The notes beneath the pieces are model-generated. The model was not told the DNA's origin, did no database searches, and saw only the letters and a list, made by a program, of their open reading frames with translations. Positions 41,942 through 51,405 of a stretch of DNA of 64,000 bases are shown piece by piece (position 1 is the first letter of the stretch; every line of letters begins with the position of its first letter). The position numbers were made by a program, and so were the translations under genes. The stretch lies in contig NZ_KE386603.1 of the NCBI RefSeq assembly GCF_000427905.1, positions 801,332 through 865,331 of the forward strand, read 5' to 3'. This DNA comes from Thermocrispum agreste DSM 44070. GTDB lineage: Bacteria > Actinomycetota > Actinomycetes > Mycobacteriales > Pseudonocardiaceae.

Positions 41942-42057
41942 CGGCGTGCGACGGCGCAGCAACGCCGCATCCGGGGTCGCTGCCGCGTGGCCGACCCCGG
42001 ACCAGGGAGCGTCCACCCTCGCGGGTAGCATTCTGAGCGCGGGAAGGGAAGGTTCTG

Positions 42058-42114
42058 GTGATCGTGCTTGCGAGCGACGGACGACAGCTGCTAGTGCGGG
42101 TGGCCTGCCGGTGA
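42058..42114 (+). CDS. Putative 18-residue upstream ORF coupled to trpC
   Basis: GTG 42058 is preceded by GGGAAGGGAAGG with normal spacing and encodes [18 protein letters not shown], ending in TGA that overlaps the trpC GTG by the usual GTGA. trpC itself lacks a clear ribosome site. The short frame would therefore bring ribosomes to trpC. It has no Trp codons, so it is not a classical trp attenuator peptide. TAGCAT at 42026-42031 could be the -10 element of an internal promoter. Confidence 0.45.
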   Translation: MIVLASDGRQLLVRVACR

Positions 42115-42920
42115 GCGTGCTCGAGGACATCATCGTCGGCGTGCGTGCCGACCTCGCCGAGCGCGAGGCCGCGCTGCCGCTGGAGGAGCTGAAGAAGCGG
42201 GCCGCCAAGGCGCCAGAGCCACGCGACGCGATGGCCGCGCTGAAGGAGCCGGGCATCGGCGTCATCGCCGAGGTGAAGCGGCGCAGTCCGTCGAAGGGGA
42301 AGCTGGCCGACATCCCGGACCCGGCGGCGCTGGCCGCCGACTACGCCGCGGCCGGGGCGCGCGCGGTGAGCGTGTTGACCGAGCGGCGGCGGTTCGGAGG
42401 GTCGCTGGCCGATCTGGCCGCGGTGCGCGCTGCGGTCGACGTGCCGGTGCTGTGCAAGGACTTCATCGTCAGCCCGTACCAGGTGCACGAGGCCCGGCTG
42501 CACGGTGCGGACATCGTGCTGCTCATCGTGGCGGCGCCGGAGCAGAACGCGCTGGTGTCCCTGCTGGACCGGGTCGAGTCGCTGGGCATGACCGCGCTGG
42601 TCGAGGTGCACAACGCCGAGGAGTGCGACCGGGCGCTGGAGGCGGGCGCCGAGCTGATCGGCGTCAACGCGCGCAACCTGCACACGCTGGAGGTGGACAG
42701 GGAGGTGTTCGCGCGGCTCGCCCCCGGGCTGCCGCCGAACGTGCTCAAGGTCGCCGAGTCCGGTGTGCGCGGCCCGGGCGATCTGATGACGTACGCGGGG
42801 CACGGCGCGGACGCCGTGCTGGTCGGCGAGGGCCTGGTCACCAGCGAGGACCCGAAGGCCGCGCTGGTGCAGCTGGTGACCGCGGGCTCCCATCCGGCGT
42901 GTCCGAGGCCTGCCCGGTGA
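42111..42920 (+). CDS. trpC: Indole-3-glycerol phosphate synthase
   Basis: TIM-barrel enzyme of 269 residues closing the indole ring from Cd[15 protein letters not shown] (about 50-62) holds the catalytic Lys and Ser, [13 protein letters not shown] supplies the second Lys, [11 protein letters not shown] and [10 protein letters not shown] the phosphate loop. GTG 42111 starts the family-typical [12 protein letters not shown]. The gene ends in an overlap with trpB. The 170-nt gap to the preceding gene holds a possible promoter and the short coupled frame. Confidence 0.95.
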   Translation: MSVLEDIIVGVRADLAEREAALPLEELKKRAAKAPEPRDAMAALKEPGIGVIAEVKRRSPSKGKLADIPDPAALAADYAAAGARAVSVLTERRRFGGSLADLAAVRAAVDVPVLCKDFIVSPYQVHEARLHGADIVLLIVAAPEQNALVSLLDRVESLGMTALVEVHNAEECDRALEAGAELIGVNARNLHTLEVDREVFARLAPGLPPNVLKVAESGVRGPGDLMTYAGHGADAVLVGEGLVTSEDPKAALVQLVTAGSHPACPRPAR

Positions 42921-44170
42921 GTGCGCCACGCGACCCCGCGGCGGCCGGCGAGCCGGACAAGGACCTGCATGCGCCGGGCAAGCACGATCCCGACGAGCGC
43001 GGCCACTTCGGCCCGTACGGCGGGCGGTTCATGCCGGAGGCGCTGGTCGACGCCCTGGACGAACTGACGGAGGCCTATGACAAGGCGCGGGTCGATCCGG
43101 ATTTCGTCGGCGAGTTCCGGCGCCTGCTGCGCGACTACGCGGGCCGTCCGTCGTTGCTGACCGAAGCCCCGCAGTTCGCCGAGCACTGCGGCGGTGCGCA
43201 GGTCTGGCTCAAGCGGGAAGACCTCAACCACACCGGATCGCACAAGATCAACAACGTGCTGGGTCAGGCGCTGCTGACCAAGCGGATGGGCAAGACCAGG
43301 GTCATCGCCGAGACCGGCGCCGGACAGCACGGCGTGGCGACGGCGACCGCGTGCGCGCTGCTCGGCCTGGAATGCGTGATCTACATGGGCGAGGTGGACA
43401 CGCAGCGGCAGGCGCTCAACGTGGCCAGGATGCGGCTGCTCGGCGCGGAGGTCGTCCCGGTCACGACCGGATCCCGCACGCTCAAGGACGCCATCAACGA
43501 GGCGTTGCGCGACTGGGTCACCAACGTCGACACCACGCACTACCTGCTGGGCACCGCGGCGGGCCCGCACCCGTTCCCGACCATGGTGCGCAACTTCCAC
43601 AAGGTGATCGGCGCCGAGGCCCGTGAGCAGATCCTGGAGAAGGCGGGCAGGCTGCCGGACGTGGTCATCGCGTGCGTGGGCGGCGGGTCGAACGCCATCG
43701 GCATCTTCCACGGCTTCATCGACGATCCGGGCGTGCGGCTGGTCGGCGTCGAACCGGGCGGACACGGCCTGGACTCCGGCAAGCACGGCGCTACGCTGAG
43801 CCAGGGTGTTCCCGGCATGCTGCACGGCGCCTTCTCCTACCTGCTGCAGGACGAGGACGGGCAGACCATCGAGGCGCACTCCATCTCGGCCGGCCTGGAC
43901 TATCCGGGCGTCGGGCCGGAGCACTCGTGGCTGAAGGACACCGGCCGCGCCGAATACATCACCGCCACCGACGACGAGGCGATGCACGCCTTCCAGCTGC
44001 TGTCCCGCACCGAGGGCATCATCCCGGCGCTGGAGTCCGCGCACGCGCTGGCCGGTGCCATCAAACTGGGCAAGGAGCTGGGCGAGGACGGCCTGATCCT
44101 GGTGAACCTTTCGGGTCGCGGCGACAAGGACATGGACACCGCCGCCAAGTACTTTGGATATACCTCATGA
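42917..44170 (+). CDS. trpB: Tryptophan synthase beta chain
   Basis: PLP enzyme (417 residues) that condenses indole with serine. The PLP lysine is in [20 protein letters not shown] (about residue 112). [15 protein letters not shown] and the phosphate loop [10 protein letters not shown] (about 253-262) are present, and the C-terminal LSGRGDKD is typical. The N-terminus carries an extra segment of about 30 charged residues before [16 protein letters not shown] 42917 overlaps the trpC stop and the end overlaps trpA. Confidence 0.97.
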   Translation: MSAPRDPAAAGEPDKDLHAPGKHDPDERGHFGPYGGRFMPEALVDALDELTEAYDKARVDPDFVGEFRRLLRDYAGRPSLLTEAPQFAEHCGGAQVWLKREDLNHTGSHKINNVLGQALLTKRMGKTRVIAETGAGQHGVATATACALLGLECVIYMGEVDTQRQALNVARMRLLGAEVVPVTTGSRTLKDAINEALRDWVTNVDTTHYLLGTAAGPHPFPTMVRNFHKVIGAEAREQILEKAGRLPDVVIACVGGGSNAIGIFHGFIDDPGVRLVGVEPGGHGLDSGKHGATLSQGVPGMLHGAFSYLLQDEDGQTIEAHSISAGLDYPGVGPEHSWLKDTGRAEYITATDDEAMHAFQLLSRTEGIIPALESAHALAGAIKLGKELGEDGLILVNLSGRGDKDMDTAAKYFGYTS

Positions 44171-44964
44171 CCGGGTTGGAGTCGGTGTTCGCCCGTGCCA
44201 AGGACGAGGGCCGGGCGGCCCTGATCGGGTATCTGCCTGCCGGCTACCCGACGCTGGCCGAGTCGAAGGACCTGCTCGCGGCGATGCTCGACGGCGGGTG
44301 CGACGTCGTCGAGGTCGGCGTGCCGTACTCGGACCCGGTGATGGACGGGCCGACCGTGCAGATGGCCTCGGACAAGGCGCTGCGCGCCGGTTTCCGGCTG
44401 CGTCACGTGTTCGACGTGGTCGAAGGGATCAGCGCAGCCGGCGGCCACGCGGTCGTGATGACCTACTGGAACCCGGTGCACCGATACGGCGTCGACGCCT
44501 TCGCGCGGGACCTGGCGGCGGCGGGCGGCCACGGCATCATCACCCCGGACCTGATTCCGGACGAAGCCGAGGACTGGCTGCGGGCTTCCGACGAGCACGG
44601 CCTTCACCGCATCTTCCTGGTGGCCCCTTCGTCGTCGGACCGGCGCCTGAAACTGACCGCCGATGCGTCGTCCGGTTTCATCTACGCCACCGCGGTGATG
44701 GGCGTGACCGGCATGCGCGACAAGGTCGGCGCAGGTGCACGGGAGCTGGTCCGCCGCACCCGCGAACACACGTCGTTGCCCATCGGAGTCGGGTTGGGCG
44801 TGCGCAACGGGGAGCAGGCCGCGGAGGTGGCCGGCTTCGCCGACGCGGTGATCGTCGGGTCGGCGTTCATCAAGGCCGCGGAGGACGAGGGCGCCCAGGG
44901 GGTTCGGCGGCTGGCCGGAGAACTCGCCGCCGGAGTGCGCTCGCCGCGTCCGGCGGGCTCCTGA
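44167..44964 (+). CDS. trpA: Tryptophan synthase alpha chain
   Basis: Cleaves indole-3-glycerol phosphate to indole and glyceraldehyde-3-phosphate. The 265-residue TIM barrel has [13 protein letters not shown], the catalytic Glu in [19 protein letters not shown] (about 45-63), the Asp in [12 protein letters not shown] and the phosphate loop [16 protein letters not shown] 44167 overlaps the trpB stop. It is the last gene of the trp cluster, with lgt 48 nt on. Confidence 0.97.
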   Translation: MTGLESVFARAKDEGRAALIGYLPAGYPTLAESKDLLAAMLDGGCDVVEVGVPYSDPVMDGPTVQMASDKALRAGFRLRHVFDVVEGISAAGGHAVVMTYWNPVHRYGVDAFARDLAAAGGHGIITPDLIPDEAEDWLRASDEHGLHRIFLVAPSSSDRRLKLTADASSGFIYATAVMGVTGMRDKVGAGARELVRRTREHTSLPIGVGLGVRNGEQAAEVAGFADAVIVGSAFIKAAEDEGAQGVRRLAGELAAGVRSPRPAGS

Positions 44965-45012
44965 ACCGGCCCTGGTCGCCGGCCCCGGCGGCGGGCTGAC
45001 TACGGTGTCCGT

Positions 45013-46080
45013 GTGACCAGCCTGACAGCGTTTTCCATGGCCTTGCCACTGTTCTCCACGGAGATTCCCAGCCCGCCGCGCGGAGTGTGGGAAATCGGCC
45101 CGGTCCCGGTCCGCGCCTACGCGCTGTGCATCATCGTCGGCATCATCGTCGCCATCTGGTGGGGCGAGCGGCGCTGGCAGGCGCGCGGCGGCAGCCCCGG
45201 TTTCGTCATCGACGTCGCCGTGTGGGCGGTGCCGTTCGGCCTGATCGGCGGCCGGCTCTACCACGTGATCACCGACGCGCACCGGTACTTCGGTGAGGGC
45301 CGGAATCCGCTGGACGCGGTCAAGATCTGGGACGGCGGCCTGGGCATCTGGGGTGCCATCGCGCTGGGCGGTGTCGGCGCGTGGATCGCCTGCCGCCGCA
45401 GGGGCGTGCCGCTGCCCGCGTTCGCCGACGCGATCGCACCGGGCATCGTGGTGGCGCAGGCCATCGGACGGCTGGGCAACTACTTCAACCAGGAGCTCTA
45501 CGGCGGGCCGACCGACCTGCCGTGGGGCCTGATCATCTACGAGCGGGTGGACCCGGACAACCCGCTGATCACCGACCGGCTGGGCGGCGTGTCCAACGGC
45601 GTCGTCGAGGCCGTGGTGCACCCGACGTTCCTGTACGAGCTGCTGTGGAACCTGGCCGTGGCGGCCGTCGTGGTGTGGGCGGACCGCCGGTTCCGGCTCG
45701 GGCACGGCCGCGCGTTCGCGCTCTACGTGGCCGGCTACACGCTGGGCCGCACCTGGATCGAGCTGATGCGCACCGACCCGGCCACCCATGTCTTCGGCGT
45801 CCGGATCAACGTCTGGGTCTCGCTGCTGGTGTTCGTCGGCGCGGTCGTCTACATGATCGTGGCGCGCAAGCGCGGTGACCGGGAACCGCCGGAGTTGCTG
45901 CGCGGACATGGGCCGGGCGAGGCGGCGGACGCGGAGAAGGAACCGGCCGCGGTCAAGGCCGATCCTGGGAAGGCGGACGGTACCGCGGGGGACGACTCCT
46001 CTGGCGGCGCTGCCGGCACAGCAGCCGGGGGTGCCGACGACGCCGGCAAGACCGACGGCGACCAGCCCGAGCAGGGCTGA
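45013..46080 (+). CDS. lgt: Prolipoprotein diacylglyceryl transferase
   Basis: Membrane enzyme that moves diacylglycerol from phosphatidylglycerol to the lipobox cysteine of prelipoproteins. Seven hydrophobic segments and the signature GRLGNYFNQELYGGPTDLPW (about residues 152-171) are present, with HPTFLYELLWNL after it. After about residue 285 an acidic, Ala/Gly-rich tail of some 70 residues is added, as in several actinobacteria. TACGGT ends 6 nt before GTG 45013, so a separate leaderless promoter is likely. Position after trpA matches Rv1614. Confidence 0.95.
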   Translation: MTSLTAFSMALPLFSTEIPSPPRGVWEIGPVPVRAYALCIIVGIIVAIWWGERRWQARGGSPGFVIDVAVWAVPFGLIGGRLYHVITDAHRYFGEGRNPLDAVKIWDGGLGIWGAIALGGVGAWIACRRRGVPLPAFADAIAPGIVVAQAIGRLGNYFNQELYGGPTDLPWGLIIYERVDPDNPLITDRLGGVSNGVVEAVVHPTFLYELLWNLAVAAVVVWADRRFRLGHGRAFALYVAGYTLGRTWIELMRTDPATHVFGVRINVWVSLLVFVGAVVYMIVARKRGDREPPELLRGHGPGEAADAEKEPAAVKADPGKADGTAGDDSSGGAAGTAAGGADDAGKTDGDQPEQG

Positions 46081-46103
46081 GCGCCGGATCGCGTCGGCGT
46101 CGC

Positions 46104-46886
46104 CTAGCGTCCGTTGGTGCGCACCGGGATGACCACCTGGCGTCCGGCCACGGTGACGACCTCGACGTCTGCGTCGTAGTGCCTGGCCAACAGCTCCGGG
46201 GTCAGCACTTCCTCGGGCGGTCCGGCGGCCACCGTATCGCCGCCGTCCAGCAGCAGCACGCGATCGGCGTACTGGCCGGCAAGTGTCAAGTCGTGCAAGG
46301 TCGAGACGACCGTGGTGCCGTCCTCCCGGCGCAGCCGGTCGACCAGGTCCAGCAGCGCCTGGGCGTGGCCGAGGTCGAGGCCGGTGGTCGGTTCGTCCAG
46401 CAGCAGGACGTCCGCCTGCTGAGCCAGCGCCCTGGCGAGCACGGCTCGTTGTCGCTCACCGCCGGACAACGTGCCGAGCCGCCGTGCGGCCAGCTTGTCG
46501 AGGTCCAGCCTGCGCAGGACGTCGGCCACCACGCGCTGGTCCGCCGAGCGCTCGCGGGCCAGCAGGCCGAGGTGCGGGGTGCGGCCGAGCAGGACGTAGT
46601 CGGTGACCGTCAACCCGCCGGGGATCGCCGGCTGCTGTGGGGCGTAGCCGATGATCCGCGCCGCTTCCCTGGCCGGCAGCGTCCGCCGGTCCCGTCCGCG
46701 AATCAGCACCTCCCCGCCCAGCCGGGTCAGCCCGAGCATCGCTTTCACCAGCGTGGACTTGCCCGCGCCGTTCGGCCCGATCACGGCCAGCCACTCACCG
46801 GCGGACACGGTCAGCGAGACCCCGTCGAGTACCAGCCGGTCCCGGTACCCGGCGCGGACGTTGCGCAGTTCGACGACCGGGCTCAC
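46104..46886 (-). CDS. btuD: ABC transporter ATPase, B12/siderophore type (BtuD-like)
   Basis: A 260-residue ATPase with Walker A GPNGAGKST, Q-loop YAPQQPAIPGG, signature LSGGERQRAVLARALAQ, Walker B LLLDEPTTGLD and the switch His in STLHDLTLA. It belongs to the FecE/BtuD subfamily that works with FecCD-type permeases. GTG 46886 overlaps the permease stop. The riboswitch upstream of the operon makes cobalamin the likely substrate. Confidence 0.9.
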   Translation of the reverse strand: MSPVVELRNVRAGYRDRLVLDGVSLTVSAGEWLAVIGPNGAGKSTLVKAMLGLTRLGGEVLIRGRDRRTLPAREAARIIGYAPQQPAIPGGLTVTDYVLLGRTPHLGLLARERSADQRVVADVLRRLDLDKLAARRLGTLSGGERQRAVLARALAQQADVLLLDEPTTGLDLGHAQALLDLVDRLRREDGTTVVSTLHDLTLAGQYADRVLLLDGGDTVAAGPPEEVLTPELLARHYDADVEVVTVAGRQVVIPVRTNGR

Positions 46887-47917
46887 CACAGCTTCTCCGC
46901 GTTGCGTCGCAGCACGATGATGAAGAACGGGGCCCCGGCGAACGCGGTGACCACTCCGATGGGCAGTTCCCCCGGCATGGCGGTGCGGGCGATCTGGTCC
47001 GCCACGATCAGGAACGAGGCCCCGCCCAGCACCGACAACGGCACGATCACCCGGTAGCTCGCCCCGACGGTCAGCCGGATGAAGTGCGGCACGATGATGC
47101 CGACGAAGCCGATCAGGCCGCTGACCGACACCGCGGCCGCGGTGGCCAGCGAGGCCGCGCTGATCAGCAGCAGGCGCAGCCGTCCCGGATTGACGCCCAG
47201 CGAGGCCGCTTCCGCGTCCCCCAGCGACAACACGTCGAGCAGGCGCGCGCACACCATCAGCACCACCGCGGCCGCCCCGATGTAGGGGATGACGCTGACG
47301 AAGTCGGCCCAGCCGGTGATGGCCAGCCCGCCGAGCATCCAGTTGTAGACCTGCCGGATGGTGTCGGCGTTGAGCTGCTGCACGAACGTCTGCACCGCGG
47401 TGAGGAACGCCGACACTGCGACCCCCGCCAGCAGCAACGTGGTGGGGCTGACGCCACCGTAGGAAGTGCTCAGCAGCCAGCTCAACGCGACCCCGCCGAC
47501 AGCGCCCGCGAACGCCGCCACCGGCAGGGCGGAGGCGGCCCACAGCGTCAGCGCCGGGGCGAACACCACCACGATGGTGGCGGCCATCCCCGCGCCCGCG
47601 GCGGCGCCGAGCAGGAACGGGTCGGCCAGCGGGTTGCGGAACACGCCCTGGAACGCCGCCCCGGACATGGCCAGCGCGGCACCGACGGCACCGGCGAGCA
47701 GCACCCGGGGCACCCGCAGCTGCCACAGGATCGCCGCCTCCCGCTCGCTCAGCGGCGACGTGCCGCCGACCAGCTGTGCCCAGATCTCGGCGAGCACCCG
47801 CTGCCAGCCGAGCTCGGCGGCCCCGATCAGGACCGCCATGAGCATGGTGGCCAGCAGGACGGCGATCCCGCCCGCGAGCGTGCGCGCCCGCAGGCGGGTC
47901 ACGGGACGGGTCGTCAC
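46883..47917 (-). CDS. btuC: FecCD/BtuC-type permease for cobalamin
   Basis: A 344-residue inner-membrane protein with about ten hydrophobic helices. Typical motifs are LRVPRVLLAGAVGAALAMSG, GVFRNPLADPFLLGAAAGA, YNWMLGG and GFVGIIVPHFIRL, the ATPase-contact loop. GTG 47917 overlaps the stop of the binding-protein gene, so all three genes are coupled. Two copies of the permease are expected in the complex. Confidence 0.92.
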   Translation of the reverse strand: MTTRPVTRLRARTLAGGIAVLLATMLMAVLIGAAELGWQRVLAEIWAQLVGGTSPLSEREAAILWQLRVPRVLLAGAVGAALAMSGAAFQGVFRNPLADPFLLGAAAGAGMAATIVVVFAPALTLWAASALPVAAFAGAVGGVALSWLLSTSYGGVSPTTLLLAGVAVSAFLTAVQTFVQQLNADTIRQVYNWMLGGLAITGWADFVSVIPYIGAAAVVLMVCARLLDVLSLGDAEAASLGVNPGRLRLLLISAASLATAAAVSVSGLIGFVGIIVPHFIRLTVGASYRVIVPLSVLGGASFLIVADQIARTAMPGELPIGVVTAFAGAPFFIIVLRRNAEKLW

Positions 47918-48867
47918 CCAGCGCCCTCGACTTTCTCCACCGCGTCGGCGATGGTGCGGACCAGGTCGACGATGCGTGGACTCCACCGCGAGGCGATGTC
48001 GTCGTCCAGCGCGATGACGTGGCCGTTGCGGACCGCGGTCAGGGTGTCCCAGCCGGGGCGCTTGCGCACCGTCTCCGGGCTCTGCCCGCAGCAGATGGTG
48101 TCGGCGAGGAAGATCAGGTCCGGGTCGGCCTCGATGATCTTCTCCGCGGACAGCTGCGGGTAGCCGCCGTGCGCGGACGGGTCGTCGCCGTCGGCGATGT
48201 TGCGCAGCCCGAACAGCGCGTACACCTGGCCGATGAACGTCTCCGACGTCACCGTGTAGTAGGTCTGGTCCAGCTCGTGGTAGTAGGTCAGCGGGTCGGC
48301 GGGCTTCGGCGCGTCCGCGACGATCTTCTCGATCTCCCGCTTGGTGCGGTCGGCCAGGTCTTTGCCCTCGTCCGGGTGCCCGGTGACCTTGCCGACCAGC
48401 TCGAACTGCGCGTAGGCGTCGTCGAGCGTCTTGGCGGCGGGCAGGATCAGCGTCTTGGTGCCGATCTTGTCCAGCGTGGCCGACAAGTTGTCCACGTCGT
48501 TGTCGATCACCACCAGATCCGGCGCGTAGTCGCTGATCTTGTCCGGGCTCGGGGTCAGCCCGGACAGTTTGGTGCGCGGAGCGTCCTTCGGATAGTTCGA
48601 CTGGTCGTCGACGGCGACCACCTGGTCACCTGCGCCGACCGCGTAGAGCATTTCGGTCGCGGTGGGGGACAGCGACACGATGCGCTCGGGCTTGCTCTCC
48701 AGGGTGAGTTTGCCGCCGTCCGGTGTGGTGACGGTCAGCGGGAAGCCGCTGTCGGCGGCGGATGCCGAGCGGGAATCCCCTTCCCGGTCGGCACATCCGG
48801 CGATTGTCAGTGCGAGAACGGATACGGCCGCGGCGACGCGGCGCATCGACCAACGATGTGACCTCAT
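47914..48867 (-). CDS. btuF: Cobalamin-type ABC substrate-binding lipoprotein (BtuF-like)
   Basis: A 317-residue lipoprotein. The signal peptide (MRRVAAAVSVLALTIAGC) ends in lipobox IAGC. The mature part has the two-lobe periplasmic-binding fold with PERIVSLSPTATEMLYAVGA near the N-terminus and the long connecting helix, as in BtuF/FhuD. ATG 48867 is chosen with GAGGG upstream. ATG 48846 is an alternative. It is the first gene of btuF-btuC-btuD, directly downstream of a cobalamin riboswitch. Confidence 0.9.
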   Translation of the reverse strand: MRSHRWSMRRVAAAVSVLALTIAGCADREGDSRSASAADSGFPLTVTTPDGGKLTLESKPERIVSLSPTATEMLYAVGAGDQVVAVDDQSNYPKDAPRTKLSGLTPSPDKISDYAPDLVVIDNDVDNLSATLDKIGTKTLILPAAKTLDDAYAQFELVGKVTGHPDEGKDLADRTKREIEKIVADAPKPADPLTYYHELDQTYYTVTSETFIGQVYALFGLRNIADGDDPSAHGGYPQLSAEKIIEADPDLIFLADTICCGQSPETVRKRPGWDTLTAVRNGHVIALDDDIASRWSPRIVDLVRTIADAVEKVEGAG

Positions 48868-48889
48868 TCGAGTGACCCTCGTGCTCGGC

Positions 48890-49085
48890 CGGCCGAGCTG
48901 CGGAGTCCTGCTTCGCAGGTGGCACCGCACCCCTGCGCCGGGGGTGGGACTTGCCCCGAGATGGACAGGCGACCTGGCTTACGGCGGCTTGGCAGGAACC
49001 GCCGATCACAGTTGCGGCACAGCGCCGGACTCGCACCGGACTTCGCTGAACCATCCCGGTGGCCGCGGATGCGGCCGATTCCGGA
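48890..49085 (-). promoter_or_regulatory. Cobalamin riboswitch upstream of btuFCD
   Basis: On the minus strand the region reads GGGATGGTTCAGCGAAGTCC, then GGTGCGAGTCCGGCGCTGTG, then CCGCAACTGT (core about 49064-49008), and later AAGCCAGGTCGCCTGTC (about 48983-48964). These match the conserved cobalamin-riboswitch core, including the B12-box region. A CCTGCGAAGCAGG hairpin and a G-rich stretch near the btuF start may form the expression platform, probably controlling translation. B12 would be expected to lower expression. Confidence 0.88.
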
Positions 49086-49139
49086 CATTACCAGCGCGCG
49101 AGGCGATTTCGGGTGGGCCGGGCCGTGAGGTCTCGGTAA

Positions 49140-50633
<1,494 letters not shown>

Positions 50634-50673
50634 CGTCGGCGGATCGCCGGGCACGTACCCACGACGGACACGC

Positions 50674-50723
50674 GGAAACGGCGTGGGTGACCGCACATGC
50701 GGTGCGCGCCCACGCCGCTTTCC
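50674..50723. terminator. Bidirectional terminator between aroG and the membrane protein gene
   Basis: GGAAACGGCGTGGG (50674-50687) pairs with CCCACGCCGCTTTCC (50709-50723) with a one-base bulge, and a smaller CCGCA/TGCGG hairpin lies in the loop. A-rich and T-rich arm ends suit termination of both convergent genes. Confidence 0.7.
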
Positions 50724-50751
50724 ACGCCGTTTTCCGTGCGGGCCGGAGCCG

Positions 50752-51324
50752 TCAGTGGCTGGGCCAGCCGGGCTGTCCGGTCTGCTGCGGCGGCATCGTG
50801 TGCGGGTTCACCTGTGGTGTGCCGTGCGGGACCGTCTTCGGGTCCGGGTCGTGCCAGTCCCGGTTCGGCCCCGGCTCCGCGCCGGTGCGCTGCTCCACCG
50901 GTGTGCCTTCCGTGGTCTCGGCTGCGTCGGCGTGCTGCCGCACTGGTGTGGCCCCGGGCGCGTCGTAGTCGTCCGGCAGCACCTTGCGCGCCTTGGCGTG
51001 TTGTTCGGCGGCCGCTCTGCGCTCGGCATCCGCCCGTGCTGCTTCGTGTTCGGACATCGCGAGGTCTTGCTCGGCACGTTGCCGCATCGCGTCCGCGTCG
51101 GCCTGCTGACGCAGCGCCTTGGCCCGCAGTTCGGCGGCGTCCGCGTCCTTGCGGCGCGCCTCGACCGCGCGTTGCTCGGCTTCGCGCTGTTGCTGCACGG
51201 CTTCCTCGTGCCGCTGGTGTGTCCGGCGTTCCCGGGAACGCCGGGCGAGCATTGCCAGCACCGCGGCGAGGGCCAGCACGACCAGCACCGCCACGATGAT
51301 CCAAACGACGGTTGATGTGTCCAT
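50752..51324 (-). CDS. Single-pass membrane protein with coiled-coil domain
   Basis: A 190-residue protein. An N-terminal transmembrane helix (VVWIIVAVLVVLALAAVLAM) is followed by a basic stop-transfer and a long Arg/Glu/Ala/Gln-rich coiled coil (about residues 30-115). The tail is Pro/Gly-rich and probably disordered. ATG 51324 follows AAGGAGG. It is in the position of Rv2177c-like genes beside pknL and aroG, and no function is recognised. Confidence 0.75.
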   Translation of the reverse strand: MDTSTVVWIIVAVLVVLALAAVLAMLARRSRERRTHQRHEEAVQQQREAEQRAVEARRKDADAAELRAKALRQQADADAMRQRAEQDLAMSEHEAARADAERRAAAEQHAKARKVLPDDYDAPGATPVRQHADAAETTEGTPVEQRTGAEPGPNRDWHDPDPKTVPHGTPQVNPHTMPPQQTGQPGWPSH

Positions 51325-51405
51325 CACGGCCTCCTTGTCACGGAGGCATACCCGCACCGGCGGCGCCGGAAACTCGCCGGATTCACCGCCGTACCAGGGG
51401 TCGCG

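Noticed and set aside
42058-42114. A trp attenuator leader peptide before trpC
   Set aside because: The frame has no Trp codons, and no terminator/antiterminator pair is evident.
43900-45909. A 669-codon minus-strand frame across trpB, trpA and lgt
   Set aside because: It is antisense to three well-recognised genes and has no recognisable domain.
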